NCBI GenBank assembly: GCA_003532195.1
Contig: DOFA01000215.1
Location: forward strand, 1-5,421
Length of the DNA: 5,421 bases
Direction of reading: 5' to 3'
Source: Clostridiales bacterium
Lineage (GTDB): Bacteria; Bacillota; Clostridia; Saccharofermentanales; UBA5734
Below the pieces are notes generated by a model. The model was given only the letters and a program-made list of their open reading frames with translations, was not told the DNA's origin and did no database searches. The position numbers and the translations under genes are program-made. Each line of letters opens with the position of its first letter. Positions within the stretch are counted from its first letter, which is position 1. This document shows, piece by piece, positions 1 to 5,120 of the stretch.

Positions 1-403
1 CCTGACTGTCGGAAGGCTCCAACAGAGCAATCTTCATGAACTTGGCGTAATAACGATTGTCCTGTTCGTTCTGGGAACTGTGCATGCCGGGATCATCGGC
101 GGCCACAATGACCAGGCCGCCGGTGACTCCCGTGTATGATGCCGTAAACAAGGGGTCGGCGGCGACGTTGACGCCGACATGTTTCATGCAGGACATGGCC
201 CGGACACCGGCGATGCTGGCGCCGATCGCCGTCTCCAGGGCTACTTTTTCGTTCGGGGCCCATTCGCAGTAAATGCGGTCATATTGGGCCGCCGATTCGG
301 TGATCTCGGTGCTGGGCGTGCCCGGGTAAGAGGATACCACTTTGACGCCGGCCTCATACGCGCCGCGGGCAATTGCTTCGTTTCCCAGTAAAATGTCTTT
401 CAA
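1..403 (-). CDS. iorA: Indolepyruvate:ferredoxin oxidoreductase alpha subunit, N-terminal part (runs off the left edge)
   Basis: The first 134 residues of the large subunit of the thiamine-diphosphate enzyme that, with IorB, oxidatively decarboxylates indolepyruvate and other aryl-pyruvates to aryl-acetyl-CoA and reduces ferredoxin. It acts in the cytoplasm, in anaerobic aromatic amino acid catabolism. Visible family motifs are GNEAIARGAYEAG (7-19), SYPGTPSTEI (25-34), EWAPNEKVALE (47-57, holding the conserved Glu of the ThDP-binding region), MKHVGVNVAADPL (73-85) and ADDPGMHSSQNEQDNR (102-117). The last is highly typical of IorA. The start is a TTG at 401-403. An in-frame TGA lies three codons upstream, no ATG or GTG is available, and this TTG gives the usual MK-x-hydrophobic-LLGNEA N-terminus. 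The gene lies 58 bp downstream of the symporter on the same strand with no terminator between them, so co-transcription is likely. Family members are about 600 residues, so most of the gene, including the ferredoxin-like C-terminus, lies outside the window. Confidence 0.93.
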   Translation of the reverse strand, partial: MKDILLGNEAIARGAYEAGVKVVSSYPGTPSTEITESAAQYDRIYCEWAPNEKVALETAIGASIAGVRAMSCMKHVGVNVAADPLFTASYTGVTGGLVIVAADDPGMHSSQNEQDNRYYAKFMKIALLEPSDSQ

Positions 404-406
404 AAA

Positions 407-414
407 CCTTCACC
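407..414 (-). promoter_or_regulatory. Ribosome-binding site supporting the TTG start of iorA
   Basis: On the minus strand the sequence GGTGAAGG precedes the TTG. Its GGTGA core sits 6 nt from the start codon. The good Shine-Dalgarno match and the upstream in-frame stop together fix the non-ATG start. Confidence 0.6.
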
Positions 415-461
415 ACACTAGTCATTTATTTACATCCCGATCATGAAGATGCAGGACACAT

Positions 462-1922
462 TCAGGATAGGTATTGCGCCCCCTCAGGAACTTTCACGCT
501 CTTGGCCGTCAGCAGGCTGACCAGCGGCGTGACGGTCAGAGAAACAAGCATCGCCAGGACCGCCAGTTTGGGCGCCCAGGAAGTTGCGGCCGAGGTGCCG
601 CTGACCAGGCCGATTACCAGCGCGCCGATGATGACGGTGCCCAGTCCGCAGACCATGCCGGCGATCGCTCCGGCTTTGGTCATCTTTTTCATGTAAAGCC
701 CCCAGATATAGGGGCCGACAAAGGAGCCGGAAACAGCGCCCCAGGAGAAGGCCATCAGCGTGACGATCGCGCTCGGGACAACCGCGACCAGGTAGGAAAT
801 CAAAACGAAAAGGAGGCACAGCAAGCGCATCGGCAGCATCTTTCTGGTTTTCAAAATCGACCGGCTGAAGGTAGGGGCCGAAACCATGACAACCGCCGCC
901 AGGGTGGACATCGACGCTGAAAGCATCAGGACGACCAGCACCGCCATCATCTCCGGTGTCAGAATGGCTTGGAAAACCATCGGCATCACAGTGTCCAGAT
1001 TCTTGCCGTCAAAGTTCATCTGCAGTTTCTGGTCGAGGACCCGGGAGAAACCGCCCATGAAATAAGCGCCGCCGCCGATGATCAAGGCGAAGATCGTGCT
1101 GAAGATCATACCCCGCCGGACCGATTTTTTATCGCGGATGCTATGAAATTTAGAAATCATCTGCGGCAAACCGAAGGTGCCCAGGCTGGTCATCAGCATG
1201 ATGACGATCAGGTTGAACGGGCTGGTGCCGCCGATCGAAGCCAGGGCGCCGTTGGCGCCCATCTGCGAAAGGCTGTCAATACCGGCCGACAGGCCGCCGA
1301 CCAGGGACAGGACTTTCCAGATCATATAAAGGACGCCGGCGACCATGATGATACCCTGGATCGTGCTGTTGACGGCCGTCGAGATAATACCGCCAAAATA
1401 GAGATAAACGGCGGTGATGACCGCCATCAGGAGCATGCTATAGTTGATGTTTTCCAGGAACGTGCCGGCAAAGAAATCCTTCATGATATAGCCCAGGCCC
1501 TGGTAAACCGAAGCGGAATAGGGAATCAGGAAGATAAAGATGATCACGGCGGCGAACTTCTCCAGGCCGACGCTGTCATAGCGTTTGCTGAAAAATTCGG
1601 CCATGGTTGAGATGCCCATAGCCTGACTGATCTTGCGCGTACGCTCCGCGAGCAGGAGCCAGGCCAGCAGACTGCCGATCACGGCGTTGCCGATGCCAAC
1701 CCAGGTGGCCGAGATGCCGAAACTCCAGCCAAATCGTCCGGCATAGCCGACAAAGACAACCGCGGAAAAATAAGTCGTCCCGTAAGCGAAAGCCGAGAGC
1801 CAGGGGCCCATCCGGCGTCCGCCCAAAACGAAATCCTCCACTGTTTTAATCTTGCGGCTGCTGAGAATTCCCACAATAATCATCAGAAGCAGAAACAGAC
1901 CCAGAATGACATACTTGACCAT
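462..1922 (-). CDS. Sodium:solute symporter (SSS family), substrate unknown
   Basis: A 486-residue inner-membrane protein with the length and hydrophobic pattern of 12-13-helix SSS transporters (PutP, PanF and SGLT relatives), which import solutes with Na+. TM1 is residues 3-20. Family landmarks are EDFVLGGRRMGPW (29-41), the helix AVYLYFGGIISTAVNSTIQG (171-190), GLPQMISKFHSIRDKK (251-266) and SASMST (335-340). The last matches the PutP Na2-site Ser340/Thr341 region almost number for number. The position of PutP Asp55 appears to be Tyr51, so it is probably not a proline carrier. The ATG at 1922 is chosen because GGAAGGATGG sits 8 nt upstream. A longer frame opening with TTG at 1964 would begin at or next to the predicted transcription start and would add a charged extension before TM1. 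An ATG at 1934 falls inside the Shine-Dalgarno region. iorA follows 58 bp downstream, suggesting a substrate linked to aromatic amino acid or arylacetate metabolism (inference only). Confidence 0.9.
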   Translation of the reverse strand: MVKYVILGLFLLLMIIVGILSSRKIKTVEDFVLGGRRMGPWLSAFAYGTTYFSAVVFVGYAGRFGWSFGISATWVGIGNAVIGSLLAWLLLAERTRKISQAMGISTMAEFFSKRYDSVGLEKFAAVIIFIFLIPYSASVYQGLGYIMKDFFAGTFLENINYSMLLMAVITAVYLYFGGIISTAVNSTIQGIIMVAGVLYMIWKVLSLVGGLSAGIDSLSQMGANGALASIGGTSPFNLIVIMLMTSLGTFGLPQMISKFHSIRDKKSVRRGMIFSTIFALIIGGGAYFMGGFSRVLDQKLQMNFDGKNLDTVMPMVFQAILTPEMMAVLVVLMLSASMSTLAAVVMVSAPTFSRSILKTRKMLPMRLLCLLFVLISYLVAVVPSAIVTLMAFSWGAVSGSFVGPYIWGLYMKKMTKAGAIAGMVCGLGTVIIGALVIGLVSGTSAATSWAPKLAVLAMLVSLTVTPLVSLLTAKSVKVPEGAQYLS

Positions 1923-1969
1923 AAAAACTACCATCCTTCCCAACCGCTTTTTGCGGCACTTCAACCAGC

Positions 1970-1999
1970 ATCATATCATAATTGGGATTGACAAAGCAA
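1970..1999 (-). promoter_or_regulatory. Predicted sigma70-type promoter for the symporter-iorA transcript
   Basis: Read on the minus strand, TTGCTT (1994-1999) is followed after 18 bp by TATGAT (1970-1975). The -10 box is preceded by TGA, giving an extended -10 (TGATATGAT). Transcription would begin near 1963, leaving about 40 nt before the symporter ATG. The -35 box abuts that of the oppositely directed tRNA promoter. Confidence 0.6.
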
Positions 2000-2017
2000 C
2001 GAGCCGATGCGTATAAT
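1988..2017 (+). promoter_or_regulatory. Perfect-consensus sigma70-type promoter for tRNA-Leu
   Basis: TTGACA (1988-1993) and TATAAT (2012-2017) are both exact consensus boxes, 18 bp apart. The start would be near 2024, giving a precursor leader of about 36 nt before the tRNA at 2060. The leader contains a small possible hairpin, GACCA (2031-2035) pairing with TGGTC (2042-2046). A consensus promoter fits a constitutively and strongly expressed stable RNA. Confidence 0.85.
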
Positions 2018-2059
2018 TGCTATGCTTGATGACCAATCCTCTGGTCCTGCAGTCTGAAC

Positions 2060-2142
2060 GCGGTCATGGCGGAACTGGCAGACGCGTACGTTTGAGGGGC
2101 GTATGGGCAACCGTATGGGTTCAAGTCCCATTGACCGCACCA
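2060..2142 (+). tRNA. tRNA-Leu (anticodon GAG)
   Basis: The 83 nt include an encoded CCA. The acceptor stem GCGGTCA (2060-2066) pairs perfectly with TGACCGC (2132-2138), followed by discriminator A and CCA (2140-2142). The D-arm is GCG (2069-2071) with CGC (2083-2085) and a GG-containing loop. The anticodon stem TACGT/GCGTA (2087-2091 and 2099-2103) includes one G-U pair. Its loop TTGAGGG places GAG at 2094-2096, reading CUC and CUU codons. The variable arm is TGG-GCAA-CCG, short for a class II tRNA but able to pair. The T-arm is ATGGG-TTCAAGT-CCCAT. Discriminator A, the extra arm and the anticodon all agree on leucine. Confidence 0.97.
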
Positions 2143-2143
2143 A

Positions 2144-2179
2144 GTCATAAAAAGCAGCCAAAAGGCTGCTTTTTATGAC
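2144..2179 (+). terminator. Long perfect hairpin, intrinsic terminator of tRNA-Leu, likely bidirectional
   Basis: GTCATAAAAAGCAGCC (2144-2159) is the exact reverse complement of 2164-2179, with an AAAA loop: a 16-bp perfect stem. It begins one base after the encoded CCA. The GC core GCAGCC/GGCTGC is followed by TTTTT on the plus strand. Because the left arm carries AAAAA, it is also followed by TTTTT on the minus strand. It can therefore end both the tRNA transcript and the leftward glycosylasparaginase transcript. Confidence 0.88.
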
Positions 2180-2222
2180 AACCGGCGCAGAAGCTTGCAT
2201 AGCAAGCTTTGAGAGCCGGATT
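2152..2222 (+). repeat. 71-bp direct repeat, copy 1, with two hairpins
   Basis: Identical over 71 bp to 2233-2303. In order it contains the terminator core AAGCAGCC-AAAA-GGCTGCTT with its T-tract, then a second hairpin. That hairpin has a closing stem CCGGC (2182-2186) with GCCGG (2215-2219), a 4/5-nt internal loop, and an 8-bp upper stem AAGCTTGC (2191-2198) with GCAAGCTT (2202-2209) capped by ATA. The second hairpin has no T-tract, so it is not a standard terminator. Copy 1 alone has the flanking left arm that extends the first hairpin to 16 bp. Confidence 0.95.
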
Positions 2223-2232
2223 ATTCCTTGCC

Positions 2233-2255
2233 AAGCAGCCAAAAGGCTGCTTTTT
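2233..2255 (+). terminator. Second terminator-like hairpin, one-sided
   Basis: AAGCAGCC (2233-2240), an AAAA loop and GGCTGCTT (2245-2252) form an 8-bp stem running into TTTTT (2251-2255) on the plus strand. On the minus strand the T-run is only two bases before GGC, so this copy should terminate leftward transcription poorly, unlike copy 1. It may act as a back-up to the tRNA terminator. Confidence 0.55.
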
Positions 2256-2303
2256 ATGACAACCGGCGCAGAAGCTTGCATAGCAAGCTTTGAGAGCCGG
2301 ATT
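2233..2303 (+). repeat. 71-bp direct repeat, copy 2, with two hairpins
   Basis: A perfect copy of 2152-2222, offset by 81 bp and separated from it by the 10-bp spacer 2223-2232. The second hairpin occupies 2263-2300. The copy ends five bases before the stop codon of the leftward glycosylasparaginase gene. With no mismatch in 71 non-coding bases, it is either a recent tandem duplication or a conserved element. Confidence 0.95.
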
Positions 2304-2307
2304 CAAG

Positions 2308-3237
2308 TCAGTCGCTAGATAAATCTGGCATTTCATCGTCAGGAATAATGCGGATTCTGGTTACGAGATCGCCATAATGCGCTGCGAATAATCGGGCGGA
2401 CTCGCCTGCCCTGGCTGCGGCAAACGGAAACAAGTTCAGGGTTGTAGCTGCTCCGAAGTTTCCTTGTACATCCATGGCAATCAGGCTGATTCCGCCATCC
2501 GGATCATCTAGCTCATGTAAACGGCGGCAAAGGTCATGCAGGGTTTCGTCGCATGCTTCCTGGGGTGCGGCGCCGCGGCGCATCAGCGACACTGCATTAA
2601 AAGAAAAACAACCGCGCATGATATCTTCGCCCAAACCAGTGGCGGCAGCTGCGCCATAACGAGCGTCGCAGTAGAAACCTGAGCCGATGACTGGCGTATC
2701 CCCGACCCGACCCGGTTCCTTCATAAAAAGTCCTGAGGTCGAAGTTCCAACGCTCATACCGCCGGATGTATCCAGGGCGATCACGCAGACCGTGTCATGT
2801 CCGCGATAGGCCTCCTGCCGGTCATCAAGGCCGCAAATCGCCTCGCTCCACCGCTGCAGGGATTCTTGTGTCCGCATATCCCGCATCGACAATCCGGCGG
2901 ACAAGGCAAATTCAACTGCACCCGGACCGGCGAGCAGGCAGTTGCGTTTGCGCTCGCTTAGTAAAATGGCAGCTTGAATCGGATTACGGATACCTTCAGC
3001 ACAGATGACACCGCCATATCGCAGCGAACGCCCATCCATATAAGCCGCATCAAGCGTCACGTGGCCGTCTCGCGCCGGCAAGCCGCCATAACCGACTGAA
3101 ACATATCGCGGATCGTCCTCAACCGGCATGATTGCCGCCGAGATCGCATCGCGGGCGCTCCCGCCGTCCTCCAATCCGGTAAAAGCTTCTTTGACGCTCA
3201 CATAAGACATTTTCCAGGTTCCGATGATCGCATGCAT
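2308..3237 (-). CDS. N4-(beta-N-acetylglucosaminyl)-L-asparaginase (glycosylasparaginase-type Ntn hydrolase)
   Basis: A 309-residue member of the family that splits GlcNAc-Asn (and some beta-aspartyl) linkages, releasing aspartate and the glycosylamine. It is made as a precursor that cuts itself before a threonine, which becomes the N-terminal nucleophile. The predicted nucleophile is Thr149 in HDT (147-149). Trp8, Asp148, Thr167, Arg177, Asp180, Thr200 and Gly201 match Flavobacterium glycosylasparaginase Trp11, Asp151, Thr170, Arg180, Asp183, Thr203 and Gly204 with a constant shift of three, so processing and catalysis should be intact. The DDPRYVSVGYGGLP segment (41-54) and RVGDTPVIGSG (177-187) are also typical. 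No signal peptide is visible, so a cytoplasmic location is likely, unlike the exported Flavobacterium enzyme. The ATG at 3237 gives the expected I-I-G-T-W start and has AGGA 11 nt upstream. It is divergent from the sialidase-like gene, 119 bp away. Isoaspartyl peptidase activity is a less likely alternative. Confidence 0.92.
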   Translation of the reverse strand: MHAIIGTWKMSYVSVKEAFTGLEDGGSARDAISAAIMPVEDDPRYVSVGYGGLPARDGHVTLDAAYMDGRSLRYGGVICAEGIRNPIQAAILLSERKRNCLLAGPGAVEFALSAGLSMRDMRTQESLQRWSEAICGLDDRQEAYRGHDTVCVIALDTSGGMSVGTSTSGLFMKEPGRVGDTPVIGSGFYCDARYGAAAATGLGEDIMRGCFSFNAVSLMRRGAAPQEACDETLHDLCRRLHELDDPDGGISLIAMDVQGNFGAATTLNLFPFAAARAGESARLFAAHYGDLVTRIRIIPDDEMPDLSSD

Positions 3238-3257
3238 TTGTTATATCGTCCTGCCTT

Positions 3258-3286
3258 ATCATAACTGCTTGCGCTCCATCTGAAAA
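3258..3286 (-). promoter_or_regulatory. Weak candidate promoter for the glycosylasparaginase gene
   Basis: On the minus strand TTTTCA (3281-3286) and TATGAT (3258-3263) are 17 bp apart, each with four or five consensus matches. The implied start, near 3251, falls on the AGGA of the ribosome-binding site and would leave an unusually short leader. The true promoter may therefore lie further upstream. Confidence 0.25.
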
Positions 3287-3319
3287 GTCTCTGCATCAGT
3301 AAAACCTTGGTTCAGACGG

Positions 3320-3343
3320 CCAGATATGCTATCCTTGATCTGG
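3320..3343 (+). promoter_or_regulatory. Inverted repeat, possible operator, just upstream of the sialidase-like gene
   Basis: CCAGAT (3320-3325) and ATCTGG (3338-3343) form a perfect 6-bp inverted repeat with a 12-bp spacer. The right arm overlaps the first bases of the strong Shine-Dalgarno GGAGGTG (3342-3348), which sits 8 nt before the ATG at 3357. It could bind a dimeric regulator, or pair in the mRNA and hide the ribosome-binding site. No convincing promoter was found for this gene. Confidence 0.3.
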
Positions 3344-3356
3344 AGGTGGAAGCGAT

Positions 3357-5120
3357 ATGGCCTGGTATTTACCCCTGATGGAAAGCCGGCTGAACGAACA
3401 TGACAAGCGACTGCTGCAATCTTTTTGCGAACCCCGGGTAGTCGGTGTGCCGCCGGTTGACACCTGGCGCGATCTTTGCGTGGCGCCGGACGGCGAGATC
3501 CGTTATTACGGCTTTCTGAACGGATCTGGCGAAGATGGCCAGGGGCAGATGATCTACCTGGCTTCGCGGGATTGCGGTCTTTCCTGGCAGACTTTCTATG
3601 TCGATAATCCTGATGTCCTGGGTTCGTCGGTGAAAAGCCCCTTTTCTGGCAAATATCTGCGGCTGAAGAATGCCGCCGACAGCGCCGGGGTTATCCGGAC
3701 CTGGGCCCTGGTTTCCGAAGACGGCCCTGCAGCGGTGCATCCGGACCGATATCTGGCTGCAGATGAAGAAATCCGCGAGCTTCGCCTGCCAATACCATTG
3801 TGTTCGCGAAAGCGCTGGCTTTGCGCCGGGCAGACGCGGACGGCTGAAGGTATGCTGCACCCGGTCGTACTGCGCTCAGACGACGACGGAATCACCTGGG
3901 CCGCCACCCATCTCCTGCCGGCGCCCAAGCACGAAATCGCCTGGCCGCACCAGGGCCGGCGCTGGCAGAACCCTGCCTGCGAAGCGACGCTGACTGAACT
4001 CGGCGATGGGACGATCATGGCGCTGGCCCGCACCTCCCAGGACTTTCATTATCTTTATTATTCCCATGACGGCGGCGAAAGCTGGACTGACCCGGTCCCC
4101 TCCCGTTTCCATGGCACGCTGACCATGCCGACCCTGTTCCGGCTGTCCGACGGCCGGCTGCTGCTCTTCTGGTGCAACACCCAGCCTCTGCCGGAGCTCG
4201 ACCATAACAGGCAGTGGCCGCCGATGTTGCCGTGGGAGATTTCGGGCGAAGGCGGCGAAGATGTGTTCACCAACCGCGACGCCAACCACGCGGCCATATC
4301 TGAAGATGACGGCCAAACCTGGATTGGCTTTCGCGAGATTTTTCTCAACTTGATCCGCAATGATTCCGACTTTCGCTCGAAAAGTCCCGGTTATCTGGAC
4401 TCCCTGGATAAAAGCGTGCACCAGTTCCAGGCTCTGGAACTGCCTTTCGGCAAAGTGCTGCTGTCTTTCGGCCAGCATCACGAAGCTCGTAAAATGGTCA
4501 TCTTCGATCCGCAGTGGCTTTACGAAACCGAACAGCTGGAGAATTTCCGCTTTGGCCTGGGCCATCTGAGCACCCAGGTCTATCTCAAGAGCAACTCGGG
4601 GAATTTCCGCGGCTTTACCGGACATTGCTCCTGGAATCGCACCCACGGCGCCGTGCTGGTGCCGGATCCGACCGGCAACTTCGAAGAAGTGCTGCAAATC
4701 GCACGGATCCATGATCCGCGCTTGTTCAGTGAAGTCCAGGGCGCCGTCTGGAACTTCCCCGCGTCGAATCGCGGCGAATTGAAAATCAAGCTGCGCATCG
4801 ACGGCGAAGGTGTCCGCGTCTCGGTCACCGACCGATGGTTCAATCCCTGCGATCCGGTTGTCGGGCAACTGGCCCAGCTTTCGTTCGCGATCACCCGGGA
4901 GATGCTGATACCTTCCGAATGGTCGCTGGTGCGGTTCCGCTGGGATCTGGCGGTACAGCAGGCTGAAATTGTTATTAATGACATGCCGGTTCAGCAGCTG
5001 GCAATCACAGCCGCCGCACCCAACGGTTTTTCCTACCTGCACCTGCAAAGCCTGGCCGAGAATGAGGATTATGCCGGGACGCTGATCAAGAAACTGGAGA
5101 AATGCGATCGGCAGGAATAA
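3357..5120 (+). CDS. Sialidase-like (BNR/Asp-box) beta-propeller protein, predicted cytoplasmic glycosidase
   Basis: A 587-residue protein with four Asp-boxes of the S-x-D-x-G-x-x-W type: SRDCGLSW (70-77), SDDDGITW (174-181), SHDGGESW (236-243) and SEDDGQTW (315-322). These mark a sialidase-type beta-propeller over about residues 35-390. CEATLTELGDGTIMALART (208-226) aligns with the GH33 segment carrying the nucleophile-activating Glu and the second triad Arg (Glu209 and Arg225 here). Arg38 and Arg307 are candidates for the other two. The usual R-I-P motif reads R-D-L, and the region expected to hold the nucleophile Tyr reads SVHQFQAL (353-360), so true sialidase activity is doubtful. Residues about 400-587 look like a separate beta-rich domain, perhaps a C-terminal beta-sandwich. 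There is no signal peptide, so it would act on imported sugars. Its start has a strong GGAGGTG site. Its 3' end overlaps the opposing glucosidase gene by 35 bp. The substrate is unknown. Confidence 0.8.
   Translation: MAWYLPLMESRLNEHDKRLLQSFCEPRVVGVPPVDTWRDLCVAPDGEIRYYGFLNGSGEDGQGQMIYLASRDCGLSWQTFYVDNPDVLGSSVKSPFSGKYLRLKNAADSAGVIRTWALVSEDGPAAVHPDRYLAADEEIRELRLPIPLCSRKRWLCAGQTRTAEGMLHPVVLRSDDDGITWAATHLLPAPKHEIAWPHQGRRWQNPACEATLTELGDGTIMALARTSQDFHYLYYSHDGGESWTDPVPSRFHGTLTMPTLFRLSDGRLLLFWCNTQPLPELDHNRQWPPMLPWEISGEGGEDVFTNRDANHAAISEDDGQTWIGFREIFLNLIRNDSDFRSKSPGYLDSLDKSVHQFQALELPFGKVLLSFGQHHEARKMVIFDPQWLYETEQLENFRFGLGHLSTQVYLKSNSGNFRGFTGHCSWNRTHGAVLVPDPTGNFEEVLQIARIHDPRLFSEVQGAVWNFPASNRGELKIKLRIDGEGVRVSVTDRWFNPCDPVVGQLAQLSFAITREMLIPSEWSLVRFRWDLAVQQAEIVINDMPVQQLAITAAAPNGFSYLHLQSLAENEDYAGTLIKKLEKCDRQE

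Noticed and set aside
969..1610. A 213-codon plus-strand frame within the symporter
   Set aside because: Its His/Asp/Gln-rich, low-complexity translation is typical of the antisense of a membrane-protein gene. The symporter motifs are unambiguous.
1944..1956. CCGC-AAAAA-GCGG mini-hairpin in the symporter leader (minus-strand reading)
   Set aside because: A 4-bp stem is too short to claim a regulatory structure, and no T-tract or riboswitch-like context is present.
1923..1964. N-terminal extension of the symporter to a TTG at 1964
   Set aside because: It lies at or beside the predicted transcription start, includes the likely Shine-Dalgarno region, and adds a Lys/Arg-rich stretch ahead of the usual SSS N-terminus.
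1976..2281. A 101-residue minus-strand reading frame across the tRNA and repeats
   Set aside because: It crosses the whole tRNA-Leu antisense and the repeat block. The duplicated peptide again mirrors the 81-bp period.
2120..2309. TTCAAGTC in the tRNA T-loop recurring at 2302-2309 as a possible attachment-site repeat
   Set aside because: Only eight bases match, there is no integrase in view, and the interval holds only the hairpin repeats, so a prophage or island boundary is not supported.
2145..2336. Small cysteine-rich minus-strand reading frame with a repeated C-x6-C-x2-C-H pattern
   Set aside because: The repeated peptide simply follows from the 81-bp tandem repeat (a multiple of three) and covers terminator hairpins. 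It starts out of frame inside the glycosylasparaginase 3' end with no ribosome-binding site seen.
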